NCBI RefSeq assembly: GCF_900148835.1
Contig: NZ_FRYK01000001.1
Location: forward strand, 1 to 64,000
Origin: Flavobacterium cucumis
GTDB lineage: Bacteria; Bacteroidota; Bacteroidia; Flavobacteriales; Flavobacteriaceae
DNA length: 64,000 bases
Reading direction: 5' to 3'
Position numbers and translations under genes: made by a program. Under the pieces are notes generated by a model. That model saw only the letters and a list, made by a program, of their open reading frames with translations, was not told the DNA's origin and did no database searches. Shown piece by piece: positions 56,436 through 64,000 of the stretch; position 1 is the first letter of the stretch; every line of letters begins with the position of its first letter.

Positions 56436-57170
56436 ATGAAAACAAACACTTTAGGCAAACTCTATTTAATTCCTATTACATTATCCAATCCTGGAGAAAC
56501 TTCTGTAGCACCGGAAGATGTTTTACCTCAAACCATAAAAAGAACCATTGATTTCATAGATTATTATATTGTTGAAAACGAGAAAACCGCGCGTAAATTC
56601 ATAAAAAGTATTCATCCAGATAAAAAACAACCCGATTTAAAGATTTCTGTACTTAATAAACACACCGATTTTGCAGCACATAATGAATTCATCCAACCTT
56701 TATTGAGAGGTAAAAATATTGGATTAATGAGTGAATCAGGTTGTCCAGGCGTAGCTGATCCGGGTGCTGTTATTGTAAAATTGGCACATGAAAAAGGGAT
56801 TCAAGTAGTACCGTTAGTAGGTCCAAGTTCTATTTTATTAGCTTTGATGGCAAGTGGGATGAACGGACAAAGTTTTGCTTTTAATGGCTATTTACCTATC
56901 GACAAAAACGATAAAAAACAAGCGTTGAAAAATTTCGAACGTTTATCACAAGACAAAAATCAATCGCAATTGTTTATTGAAACGCCGTATCGCAATACTA
57001 AACTGATGGAAGACTTGTTACAGATTTTACAACCGAATACGCTCTTATGTGTGGCATGTGATATTACACTACCCACAGAATTCATCCAAACAAAAACGAT
57101 TAGTCAATGGAAAAAAGAAAAGGCCGATTTACAAAATCGACCTTGTATTTTTATTATTCATAAAGTTTAA
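56436..57170 (+). CDS. SAM-dependent methyltransferase of the RsmI/tetrapyrrole methylase family
   Basis: This 244-residue protein starts GKLYLIPITLSNPGETSVAP and carries NIGLMSESGCPGVADPGAVI and VVPLVGPSSILLALMASGMN, then FIETPYRNTKLMEDLLQILQ. These are the motifs of RsmI, which methylates C1402 of 16S rRNA, and related methylases. The N-terminus differs from classical RsmI (no GTLYVVATPIGN), so the exact target is uncertain. It follows the phosphatase gene by 4 bases and ends 2 bases from the convergent lysozyme-like gene. Confidence 0.88.
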   Translation: MKTNTLGKLYLIPITLSNPGETSVAPEDVLPQTIKRTIDFIDYYIVENEKTARKFIKSIHPDKKQPDLKISVLNKHTDFAAHNEFIQPLLRGKNIGLMSESGCPGVADPGAVIVKLAHEKGIQVVPLVGPSSILLALMASGMNGQSFAFNGYLPIDKNDKKQALKNFERLSQDKNQSQLFIETPYRNTKLMEDLLQILQPNTLLCVACDITLPTEFIQTKTISQWKKEKADLQNRPCIFIIHKV

Positions 57171-57172
57171 AA

Positions 57173-57817
57173 CTACTCTAAATCTACTTTAGCATTTGCA
57201 TTCGCTGCAATATTAGAAATATCGTAATTTGAAAATTTTCTGATGTAGCTTGATAATGATGTTCCAAAACCATCTTTGAAACCATTACGTCCATTACTTC
57301 TTAAATATTTTTTTACTGAACCCGCTCCTCCTAAATGCGCTGCCGCAATTAAACCAGATTCCGTAATTTCTACACCATTAATAACTCTGCCTGAATATTT
57401 TTGAATTTCTCTACGCAATTCCCACTTGTTTCTAGCGATTAAGGCTTTAAAAGCCTCCTCTTGCCATTCAGCGTTGCGTAAAAATTCTTGAAAATCATAA
57501 ATACCCACAGCACGTAGTGTACTTCTTCCGAATTGGTATTTACCCATATACCCGTATGGATTCACTAAATGCAACTTACCTCTAGACTCTTTATAAGCCA
57601 TTTTTTGAGCAAAACCTGTAAATGATTTACCAACTTGTGGCACTTTAATTGGTAATACCTCTTCGTTTTCACTTTCATTTGGAACATGATATTTAATACC
57701 TTCGTAGTTCGACAAATGAAATCCTTCTAACTTTTCTTTCTTGAAGGTTATAAAACCTGAAGAAACGACTAATACTAGGAGTGTCAATCCTATAAAATAC
57801 GACCTTTTTTTTATCAT
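57173..57817 (-). CDS. exported lysozyme-like (SLT-fold) protein
   Basis: This 214-residue protein has an N-terminal membrane anchor or signal (YFIGLTLLVLVVSSGFITF). The domain after residue 70 resembles lytic transglycosylases: FAQKMAYKESRGKLHLVNPY with a possible catalytic Glu, GYMGKYQFGRSTLRAVGIYD, and EITESGLIAAAHLGGAGSVK, then SSYIRKFSNYDIS. It probably cuts peptidoglycan. Exact family and substrate are not certain. It lies 97 bases from the DUF2279 gene on the same strand. Confidence 0.75.
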   Translation of the reverse strand: MIKKRSYFIGLTLLVLVVSSGFITFKKEKLEGFHLSNYEGIKYHVPNESENEEVLPIKVPQVGKSFTGFAQKMAYKESRGKLHLVNPYGYMGKYQFGRSTLRAVGIYDFQEFLRNAEWQEEAFKALIARNKWELRREIQKYSGRVINGVEITESGLIAAAHLGGAGSVKKYLRSNGRNGFKDGFGTSLSSYIRKFSNYDISNIAANANAKVDLE

Positions 57818-57914
57818 GAATTGTTATTTCTCAGCGTCTGTCACCCATCTGAAATTAGCGATGCAAAGATACTATAAAAAATTAGAATATTGATTTACAG
57901 CTTGTTAATAATTC

Positions 57915-58826
57915 TTAAAAGTAGATAAAGTGTGCTTTAACTCCGTTAAAATCATCATATTGCAACGTTGGTGCTGGAATTTTAATGGTGTTAAAAACAG
58001 AAAAAAGGGTCTTTAAAAAATGTGATTTTGTAGTAATTTTCGTTAAGTCAATATCAAAACTTAGGTAAAATTGTCGATATGGGTTTTGAATTATTCCGTT
58101 TTCAATTGCTTCTGCATCATTTCCATACAACATTCCTTCTCCTCCGTAGCCAATAGCTAAATTTAACCACTTAGGAATAAAGGTATCTTTTGTAAACGAA
58201 TGAATGTTAAATGACAACCAATACGTCTGACCATTATAATCCTTTAAAATTTCTTCATTAAAAGAAGCTCCTAGAGTTTCTGAACGTTGTGAAGCAAATT
58301 TAGTTTGACGAAATGAGAACTTAGGTGTGATACGCTGTTCTTTCCATAATAATTCTTGAGAGACATAGAGGGCTGTTCCGGAAACATTTGCTATAATATC
58401 GCCTGAAGATGCACCCCATTCTTGTGAAAAACCATCAAAAACCTCTATAACAGTTAAAAAGCCTAATCCCAAAGTAGTACCAAAGATTAACTGCTCTTTC
58501 TTGGGAACCCCACTCCATTGCAACATTTCTACTCCAACTCTACCTAAATGATAACTAGAATAGAGATGTCCAAACTTATCCATTTGCAACCATTGATCAT
58601 TATCATTAATAAAATGAAAATCGGATTTAGGATAATCTTTATACCAAAGTTGATTCAAACCTATCAAAGTGATTCCTAAAGTGGATGATGTCGCTAAATA
58701 AACCCCTTTTTTTCTTGATTGATTTAACGTATCAGAAGGTTTAAAAAAAGGCTCAAAATGCTTTGCTTGTCCTTGAACTAAATTAGCAAACAATAGCAAC
58801 AAAAAAAATATTTTAAGCCTAAGCAT
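57915..58826 (-). CDS. DUF2279 (YfiM-like) exported protein
   Basis: This 303-residue protein has a signal peptide (RLKIFFLLLLFANLVQGQ) and reads STLGITLIGLNQLWYKDYPK, QMDKFGHLYSSYHLGRVGVE, then IEVFDGFSQEWGASSGDIIA and NVSGTALYVSQELLWKEQRI, the pattern of DUF2279. The family is a predicted outer-membrane-associated barrel-like or lipocalin-like protein without known role. The end (DDFNGVKAHFIYF) looks like an outer membrane beta-strand. It is 10 bases after mltG on the same strand. Confidence 0.85.
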   Translation of the reverse strand: MLRLKIFFLLLLFANLVQGQAKHFEPFFKPSDTLNQSRKKGVYLATSSTLGITLIGLNQLWYKDYPKSDFHFINDNDQWLQMDKFGHLYSSYHLGRVGVEMLQWSGVPKKEQLIFGTTLGLGFLTVIEVFDGFSQEWGASSGDIIANVSGTALYVSQELLWKEQRITPKFSFRQTKFASQRSETLGASFNEEILKDYNGQTYWLSFNIHSFTKDTFIPKWLNLAIGYGGEGMLYGNDAEAIENGIIQNPYRQFYLSFDIDLTKITTKSHFLKTLFSVFNTIKIPAPTLQYDDFNGVKAHFIYF

Positions 58827-58836
58827 TTACTATGTG

Positions 58837-59877
58837 TTATAACTTTATTCCGAGTTTATTAACCCACTCTGCGTATTTTTTTGCATTTATTAAATGTGCT
58901 TCGTATGTAGTTTCGAATGCATGATATCCAGGACGACTAGGATCGGCACAAAAATAAATATAATCGTGCTTTTCTGCATTTAAAACCGCATCAATAGCCG
59001 AAATGTCAGGCATTGCTATAGGTCCAGGAGGTAATCCTTTATTAATGTAAGTATTATAAGGTGAGTTAACAAAAAGATTTTTCCCACCCACTCTTTTAAT
59101 AACTTGATCAAAATCTCCAGTAGTGGCTTTAATAGCATAAATGACGGTAGGATCAGCTTGCAATGGCATATCTTGATTTAAACGATTTAAATAGGCTCCT
59201 GCTACTCTTGGACGTTCATCAGCTTTAACTGTTTCTTTGTGAACTATAGAAGCCAGTATATATACCTCAGCTGGAGACATATTTAATATTCTTGCTTTTT
59301 CAAGACGTTGTTGATTCCAAAATTTCTGATGTTCTTTTGCCATTTTATTAGCAATTTTTGTAGCAGAGGTATTCCAATAAAACTCATAGGTATTTGGAAT
59401 AAAAAGTGTCAAAGCCGTTTCCTTGGACAATTGGTTTTCATTTAAAAAGATTTCATTAGTAAAGGCCTCTTTTAACACCAATGTATCTGGCTCTAATTGT
59501 GTAGAAAGACGTTGTAGTAATTTATCTAATGTTTCTTGATTATTAAATGCAACTTGTACGGGTACATTTAAACGCAAACTTCTAACCATATCAAAACTGG
59601 TCATATCTTTTTTGAAAAGAAATTTTCCCGCTTTTACATTCGTACTATAATTTCTTGATGTAGCTACAAAGTCAAATTTTTCAAAATCTTTTACCAATGG
59701 TTTTACAATTTCAACTACTTGTTCATAAGTTGAATTCGTTGGAATGTAAACATAAATCTCATCTTGTGAAAACTGAGTGTTTGATGTAAATGCTTTAAAG
59801 TAAACATAAATACCGACTGCAGTTGCGATAACAATTCCAGCAACAGCTATTATTGAAATAAGTTTTTTTACGTTCAA
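58837..59877 (-). CDS. mltG: endolytic peptidoglycan transglycosylase MltG
   Basis: This 346-residue inner membrane enzyme cuts nascent peptidoglycan glycan strands. It has an N-terminal helix (LISIIAVAGIVIATAVGIYV), the LysM-like part, YILASIVHKETVKADERPRV with the catalytic Glu, AGAYLNRLNQDMPLQADPTV, and YNTYINKGLPPGPIAMPDIS, then DYIYFCADPSRPGYHAFETT. It follows the acetyltransferase gene by 11 bases. The gene is complete and ordinary for the family. Confidence 0.95.
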   Translation of the reverse strand: MNVKKLISIIAVAGIVIATAVGIYVYFKAFTSNTQFSQDEIYVYIPTNSTYEQVVEIVKPLVKDFEKFDFVATSRNYSTNVKAGKFLFKKDMTSFDMVRSLRLNVPVQVAFNNQETLDKLLQRLSTQLEPDTLVLKEAFTNEIFLNENQLSKETALTLFIPNTYEFYWNTSATKIANKMAKEHQKFWNQQRLEKARILNMSPAEVYILASIVHKETVKADERPRVAGAYLNRLNQDMPLQADPTVIYAIKATTGDFDQVIKRVGGKNLFVNSPYNTYINKGLPPGPIAMPDISAIDAVLNAEKHDYIYFCADPSRPGYHAFETTYEAHLINAKKYAEWVNKLGIKL

Positions 59878-59888
59878 GGGGTAATTTT

Positions 59889-60419
59889 TTAAATGTGATT
59901 GATTAATTGATATAACATCTCATCTTCGTATTGATTGTTAATTTTATTCCAATCTTTTTTTACTCCGATTTTTTGAAAGCCAAATTTAGTAAAAAGGGAA
60001 ATACTAATCTCATTTTTCGAACCAATATTTGCATATAACTGATGCAACTGCAACTGATTGAATGCATAATTGATTACCAATTGCAAAGCTTCAGAACCAA
60101 TTCCTGAATTTTTATTGGCTTCACTTGAAATTACAATCCCAACTCCTGCTCGATTGTTTTTCGGATCAAAATCAAATAAATCGATTAAACCTACTGCTTC
60201 AAAAGTGTCATTTAGACAAATCGCCAAGCGCAATTGTTTTGCTTCATAAATATCCTGATGCGCATTTTCCAAATACTGACGAATCAAAAATCTGCTATAT
60301 GGAGTTTGTGTATTGCTAACTTCCCAAACCGATTCGTTGTTTTCTATTTTATAGATAAACTCTAAATCTTCGGGTTCGAGTGCGCGTAGATAAATGTTGT
60401 TTCCTTTAAGTGTAGTCAA
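59889..60419 (-). CDS. RimJ/RimL-type GNAT acetyltransferase
   Basis: This 176-residue protein begins GNNIYLRALEPEDLEFIYKI and has SNTQTPYSRFLIRQYLENAH, IDLFDFDPKNNRAGVGIVIS, GIGSEALQLVINYAFNQLQL and FTKFGFQKIGVKKDW. This is the SpeG/RimJ pattern. The acceptor (protein N-terminus, polyamine or drug) cannot be told. It lies between dapF (15 bases) and mltG (11 bases) on the same strand, so it is in the wall-related operon. Confidence 0.9.
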   Translation of the reverse strand: MTTLKGNNIYLRALEPEDLEFIYKIENNESVWEVSNTQTPYSRFLIRQYLENAHQDIYEAKQLRLAICLNDTFEAVGLIDLFDFDPKNNRAGVGIVISSEANKNSGIGSEALQLVINYAFNQLQLHQLYANIGSKNEISISLFTKFGFQKIGVKKDWNKINNQYEDEMLYQLINHI

Positions 60420-60434
60420 AATATTTAAAATTGA

Positions 60435-61223
60435 TTATTGATTGATTTCAATTTTCCCTTCAAAAACAAAAGTTGCGGGTCCAATCAAGAAAACGTTGGA
60501 ATACTTTCCGTTATCTACATCGAACTGTACTTTCAATTTTCCTCCTTCTACGTTTAAATCTATGATGTTATTGTTTGTTTTTCCTGTTTGATGCATCGCA
60601 ATAGCAACTGCTGTTACGCCTGTTCCACACGACAAAGTTTCATCTTCAACACCGCGTTCGTAAGTGCGAACTGCAAAAATGTCATTTTCTAATTGATGTA
60701 CAAAATTGACATTACTTCCTGCACTTCCATACAAATCGGAATAACGAATTTTTGAACCTTCTGATTTTACATCTAGTGTTTTTAAATCCTTCACCATTTG
60801 CACATGATGTGGCGAACCCGTATTTAAAAAGGTATAGTTCTCATGTTGATTTACTGCGTCAACATCTTTCATTTGAAGTGCAACGATTCCATGCGCATCG
60901 ATTGTAGCAAAATGATATCCATCCACTGCTTCAAACTCGGCTCTGTTTTCCACTACACCCATTTGTTTGGCAAAAGCCACTAAACATCTTCCACCATTAC
61001 CACACATCGAACTTTCGTTACCATCTGAATTGTAGTAGACCATTTTAAAATCATATTGCGGATGATTTTCTAACAGTATCAACCCATCAGCACCTATTCC
61101 AAATCTTCTGTCACACAATTGTTCAACAAGTTTGGTATTATTTTTGGGAAAAAATTCAGTACGATTATCAATCATGACAAAATCGTTTCCTGTTCCTTGA
61201 TATTTATAAAATGTAAGTTGCAT
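60435..61223 (-). CDS. dapF: diaminopimelate epimerase
   Basis: This 262-residue enzyme makes meso-diaminopimelate for peptidoglycan and lysine. Both catalytic Cys are present: SSMCGNGGRCLVAFAKQMG and ETLSCGTGVTAVAIAMHQ. Further markers are FYKYQGTGNDFVMIDNR, RRFGIGADGLILL, NTGSPHHVQMV and AVRTYERGVEDETL. It is the first gene of a set on the minus strand with the GNAT gene, mltG, the DUF2279 gene and the lysozyme-like gene, all fitting envelope work. Confidence 0.96.
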   Translation of the reverse strand: MQLTFYKYQGTGNDFVMIDNRTEFFPKNNTKLVEQLCDRRFGIGADGLILLENHPQYDFKMVYYNSDGNESSMCGNGGRCLVAFAKQMGVVENRAEFEAVDGYHFATIDAHGIVALQMKDVDAVNQHENYTFLNTGSPHHVQMVKDLKTLDVKSEGSKIRYSDLYGSAGSNVNFVHQLENDIFAVRTYERGVEDETLSCGTGVTAVAIAMHQTGKTNNNIIDLNVEGGKLKVQFDVDNGKYSNVFLIGPATFVFEGKIEINQ

Positions 61224-61317
61224 TGCGTAATTAATTTATACAAAAGTACGAATATTAATAAGATGTTAAACAATGTTAATCGAGCGTTAAAGTGCTATTT
61301 TGGAATATTTTTTGTTA

Positions 61318-61325
61318 TATTTTTG
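61318..61325 (+). promoter_or_regulatory. promoter -7 box TATTTTTG of the DegP-type gene
   Basis: TATTTTTG matches TAnnTTTG, 22 bases before the ATG. A TTTG at 61299-61302 may be the -33 part, at a spacing slightly below usual. Confidence 0.45.
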
Positions 61326-61347
61326 AGTAAATAAAATTTAAAAAAAA

Positions 61348-62730
61348 ATGAAAAAATTTGGAAGTTTATTTGCAATATCGCTCTTAAGTGGCGCTGTAAC
61401 ATTAGGTGCTTACAAATTCTTTTTAGAGCCGAATAATGCTGGAAAATTAACTATTGCTTCACCTAATTATAGTAAGAATGTAAATTTGGGAGCAGAAAAT
61501 ATTGATTTTACAACTGCAGCAGAAAACACTATTCATGCAGTGGTTCACGTTAAAAATGTAAGTGTTTCAAAAGTACCTAGTAATCCTTTAATGGAATTTT
61601 TCTACGGTTATCAAGGCCCAAGAGAGCAAACACAAATAGGAACTGGATCTGGGGTAATTATTACAGAAGATGGTTACATCGTTACCAACAACCACGTTAT
61701 ACAAGACGCAACTGAATTAGAGGTAACTTTAAATAATAATAAATCCTATAAAGCTAAATTGATTGGAACCGACTCAAAAATGGATATTGCCCTTTTAAAA
61801 GTTGATGCCGATGAAAAATTACCTTATGTAGTTTTTGGAGATTCTGAAGCTATTAAAGTAGGCGAATGGGTTTTAGCTGTAGGAAATCCATACAACTTGA
61901 ATTCTACTGTTACCGCTGGAATTGTTTCGGCAAAAGCTAGAAATTTATCCAACAATGGGATTCAATCCTTCATTCAAACAGATGCCGCCGTAAATCCAGG
62001 AAACAGTGGTGGTGCATTGGTAAACACTCGTGGGGAATTAATTGGAATTAACACGATGATTTCATCTCCAACAGGAAGCTACACAGGGTATTCATTTGCA
62101 GTACCTTCAAATCTTACCCGAAAAATCATTGAAGATTTAATGCAATTTGGTAACGTTCAACGAGGAGTGTTAGGCGTTGAAGGAGGTGAATTGAATTCTA
62201 ACTTCGCAAAAGAATTAGGGATTAAAGAAACGCAAGGATTTTACATAAACAAGGTTACTAAAAATTCTGGAGCTGAAAAAGCCGGATTAAATAAAGGGGA
62301 TATTATCATTCAATTGGATGATAAAAAAATAACCAGTTTTTCAGAATTGTCAGCATACATCAACACAAAACGACCAAACGACGTTATTCAAGTTAGTGTT
62401 TTACGTGATGGAAAGCAAAGAACCCTTCCGGTTAAGTTAACCAAAAAAGAGATTTTAAACTATGAATTTAACGGAATAGAATTTGAAGATCTTGATACCG
62501 CTGATAAAAAACAGTTCAATATAAAAGAAGGTATTAAAATTAAAAAAGTTAACAATCCTGAATATTCAGAATACAGTGACATTTTAGATGGTGCAGTAGT
62601 CTTGAGTATTGATGGTAGACCCGTAAAAGACATGGAAAGTGTTTCAAGCTATTTAGCTAAAAAAGAAAATCAAAAAGCACGATATCAAATCATCTCTAAA
62701 AATGGTCAGATGTATAGTATAATCATGTAA
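61348..62730 (+). CDS. degP: DegP/HtrA-type periplasmic serine protease
   Basis: This 460-residue protein has a membrane anchor or signal (LFAISLLSGAVTLGAYKFF), then the protease domain with YIVTNNHVIQDA (His), SKMDIALLKVDA (Asp) and AVNPGNSGGALVNTRGELIG (Ser). PDZ 1 follows (QRGVLGVEGGELNSNFAKEL, GLNKGDIIIQLDDKKITSFS) and a shorter PDZ 2 (EFEDLDTADKKQFNIKEGIK, GAVVLSIDGRPVKDMESV). It refolds or degrades damaged envelope proteins. It has its own promoter and terminator. Confidence 0.95.
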   Translation: MKKFGSLFAISLLSGAVTLGAYKFFLEPNNAGKLTIASPNYSKNVNLGAENIDFTTAAENTIHAVVHVKNVSVSKVPSNPLMEFFYGYQGPREQTQIGTGSGVIITEDGYIVTNNHVIQDATELEVTLNNNKSYKAKLIGTDSKMDIALLKVDADEKLPYVVFGDSEAIKVGEWVLAVGNPYNLNSTVTAGIVSAKARNLSNNGIQSFIQTDAAVNPGNSGGALVNTRGELIGINTMISSPTGSYTGYSFAVPSNLTRKIIEDLMQFGNVQRGVLGVEGGELNSNFAKELGIKETQGFYINKVTKNSGAEKAGLNKGDIIIQLDDKKITSFSELSAYINTKRPNDVIQVSVLRDGKQRTLPVKLTKKEILNYEFNGIEFEDLDTADKKQFNIKEGIKIKKVNNPEYSEYSDILDGAVVLSIDGRPVKDMESVSSYLAKKENQKARYQIISKNGQMYSIIM

Positions 62731-62754
62731 AAAAACCAAGTATAACCATCATTT

Positions 62755-62786
62755 AAAACCAGGCATCAGAAGTGTCTGGTTTTTTG
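62755..62786 (+). terminator. terminator after the DegP-type gene
   Basis: AAACCAGGCA and TGTCTGGTTT pair around TCAGAAG, with TTTT after it. Confidence 0.85.
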
Positions 62787-62820
62787 TTAAAAAAAATTTC
62801 ACGAAAACGTTTGAAATCTA

Positions 62821-62828
62821 TACTTTTG
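62821..62828 (+). promoter_or_regulatory. promoter -7 box TACTTTTG of the second GAPDH gene
   Basis: TACTTTTG fits TAnnTTTG and lies 28 bases before the ATG at 62857. Confidence 0.5.
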
Positions 62829-62856
62829 CACTCATAAACACACAATATTTATTGAA

Positions 62857-64000
62857 ATGAACAATACAACTTTGTACGAGAAAGAAATTGCCTTTCAAGC
62901 AGACCGTAGAAAAGCGGGTGTAGAATTTATTAAAATCATCAGTGACCTATGGTATGATAAATCTATCGAGTTAATTTTATTCCGCAATCAATTAATCGAT
63001 AAAAATGTAAGTGAAATCATTAACTTACACGAGTACGCTGGTGCTTTTGTTGGAAAACCAATCAATGTTTTTGATTCTGTTGAAATTGCAAGCGCCATAG
63101 TAGATCTAGATTTACCACCATCAAGAATCGATATCGGAAAATTAACCTATGAATATCATTTAGAAGATGACAAATATAATGATGCTAAAGCATTTGTAAT
63201 TGACAAATTAAAAAACGCAAAAAACTATCAAGAAATTAAACCAAAGGATGTTGTGCTATACGGATTTGGTAGAATTGGTCGTTTATTAGCTCGCGAAATG
63301 ATGTCTAAAATTGGTAAAGGACAACAATTACGCTTAAGAGCAATTGTAACTCGAGATAAAAGTGATGCTGTTTTATTAGAAAAAAGAGCCTCTTTATTAC
63401 GTTATGATTCAGTTCACGGCGATTTTGCTGGTTCGGTTATTGCTGACCCAGAAAACAATGCTTTATTGATTAACGGAACAACGGTTCACATCATTACAGC
63501 CAATACACCAGAAGAAATTGATTATACCGCTTACGGAATCGAAGATGCATTAGTAATCGATAACACAGGAGCTTTTACTACAGAAGAAGCATTAAAACGT
63601 CATCTAACTTCAAAAGGAGCTGACAAAGTTTTATTGACAGCACCTGGAAAAGGAGTTCCAAATATTGTTTACGGAGTAAATCATGAAGATTACAATCCAG
63701 ACGAAGTAAATATTTTCTCAGCAGCTTCTTGTACAACCAATGCAATTACTCCTGTTTTAAAAGCAGTTGAAGACACACTAGGTGTTGTAAAAGGGCACTT
63801 AGAAACCATTCATGCATACACGAATGACCAAAACTTAGTAGATAACATGCATAAAAAATACCGTAGAGGTCGTGCTGCTGCTTTAAACATGGTTATTACT
63901 GAAACTGGTGCTGGAAGTGCTGTTGCTAAAGCATTACCTGCATTAGCTGGAAAACTAACTTCAAACGCTATTCGTGTACCAGTTCCAAACGGTTCATTAG
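62857..64000 (+). CDS. gap: glyceraldehyde-3-phosphate dehydrogenase, long type (copy 2), 3' end cut by window edge
   Basis: The frame opens at ATG 62857 with MNNTTLYEKEIAFQADRRKA and runs to the right edge without a stop, so at least 381 residues. An unusual N-terminal helical region of about 125 residues precedes the Rossmann strand VVLYGFGRIGRLLAREMMSK. The catalytic site is FSAASCTTNAITPVLKAVED, followed by HAYTNDQNLVDNMHKKYRRG, RAAALNMVITETGAGSAVAK and RVPVPNG. Long GAPDHs of about 480 residues with this N-terminal extension are known in Flavobacteriaceae. It likely serves a different direction or cofactor than copy 1 at 38390. It is not reported as a stop-to-stop frame because it leaves the window. 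Confidence 0.94.
   Translation, partial: MNNTTLYEKEIAFQADRRKAGVEFIKIISDLWYDKSIELILFRNQLIDKNVSEIINLHEYAGAFVGKPINVFDSVEIASAIVDLDLPPSRIDIGKLTYEYHLEDDKYNDAKAFVIDKLKNAKNYQEIKPKDVVLYGFGRIGRLLAREMMSKIGKGQQLRLRAIVTRDKSDAVLLEKRASLLRYDSVHGDFAGSVIADPENNALLINGTTVHIITANTPEEIDYTAYGIEDALVIDNTGAFTTEEALKRHLTSKGADKVLLTAPGKGVPNIVYGVNHEDYNPDEVNIFSAASCTTNAITPVLKAVEDTLGVVKGHLETIHAYTNDQNLVDNMHKKYRRGRAAALNMVITETGAGSAVAKALPALAGKLTSNAIRVPVPNGSL

Overview
The window reads as a chromosome segment of a low-GC member of the Bacteroidota, most likely Flavobacteriaceae and close to Flavobacterium. The evidence is two type IX secretion (T9SS) cargo proteins, promoters of the TAnnTTTG class, an almost complete lack of Shine-Dalgarno sites, and a housekeeping order (dapF, GNAT, mltG, phosphatase, rsmI, dnaA, YbgC, YigZ) that fits that family. 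No rRNA operon, complete tRNA gene or CRISPR array was seen.

The left 28 kb is accessory DNA. It opens with a truncated IS1182-like transposase (minus strand, running off the left edge) and an orphan HsdR-N nuclease-like gene set between unusual inverted repeats, then a T9SS endonuclease I. An 18.4 kb metal-resistance block follows, bracketed by two ~330 bp direct repeats (4064-4393 and 22500-22832, roughly 95% alike) and by two gene stumps (tyrosine recombinase C-terminus, SRAP peptidase C-terminus). It holds two complete metal export sets. The first is a CzcA-type pump fused to its own TolC-like channel, a lipoprotein adaptor, a DUF3703 protein and a Zn/Cd-type P1B ATPase. The second is an HMA metallochaperone, a CusA-type Cu/Ag pump, a TolC channel, a CusB-type adaptor, a DUF3347 lipoprotein and a haem-binding protein. 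Two small Cys-rich exported proteins with a shared C-terminal IW motif sit at the heads of these sets. No transcription regulator was recognised in the block.

From 22.8 to 28.2 kb comes a repeat-rich non-coding stretch, a DUF6943 gene, a second orphan (Yip1-like membrane protein) framed by the same kind of gene-specific inverted repeats and attC-like hairpin as the first, and a compact four-gene minus-strand module (large conserved unknown, DUF5675, two tiny membrane proteins) with a divergent small HTH-like gene and a triple GTCCT operator-like array. A tRNA-Ser 3'-end fragment at 28085-28104 may be the scar of an integration event and coincides with the change to housekeeping genes.

From 28.2 kb onward the content is core genome: an exported esterase, Dus, a giant LamG T9SS protein, a GT2/sigma-factor pair, lipA, two different GAPDH genes, a TPR hybrid histidine kinase, purine nucleoside phosphorylase, lpxK, a YoeB-type toxin-antitoxin pair, Nif3-like, a coiled-coil protein whose zinc ribbon has lost its cysteines, hisS, a four-helix-bundle protein, an FtsX permease, prmC, ribD, HAD, EamA, YigZ, YbgC, dnaA, LMW-PTP, rsmI, wall-related genes (mltG, lysozyme-like, dapF) and a DegP-type protease.

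A recurring oddity is a set of short periodic word-like repeats between genes. Some also sit in frame inside genes (prmC twice, ribD once, a small membrane protein once), and one supplies the apparent start codon of gap. Several starts were moved from TTG codons lying inside promoter -7 boxes to the next ATG.
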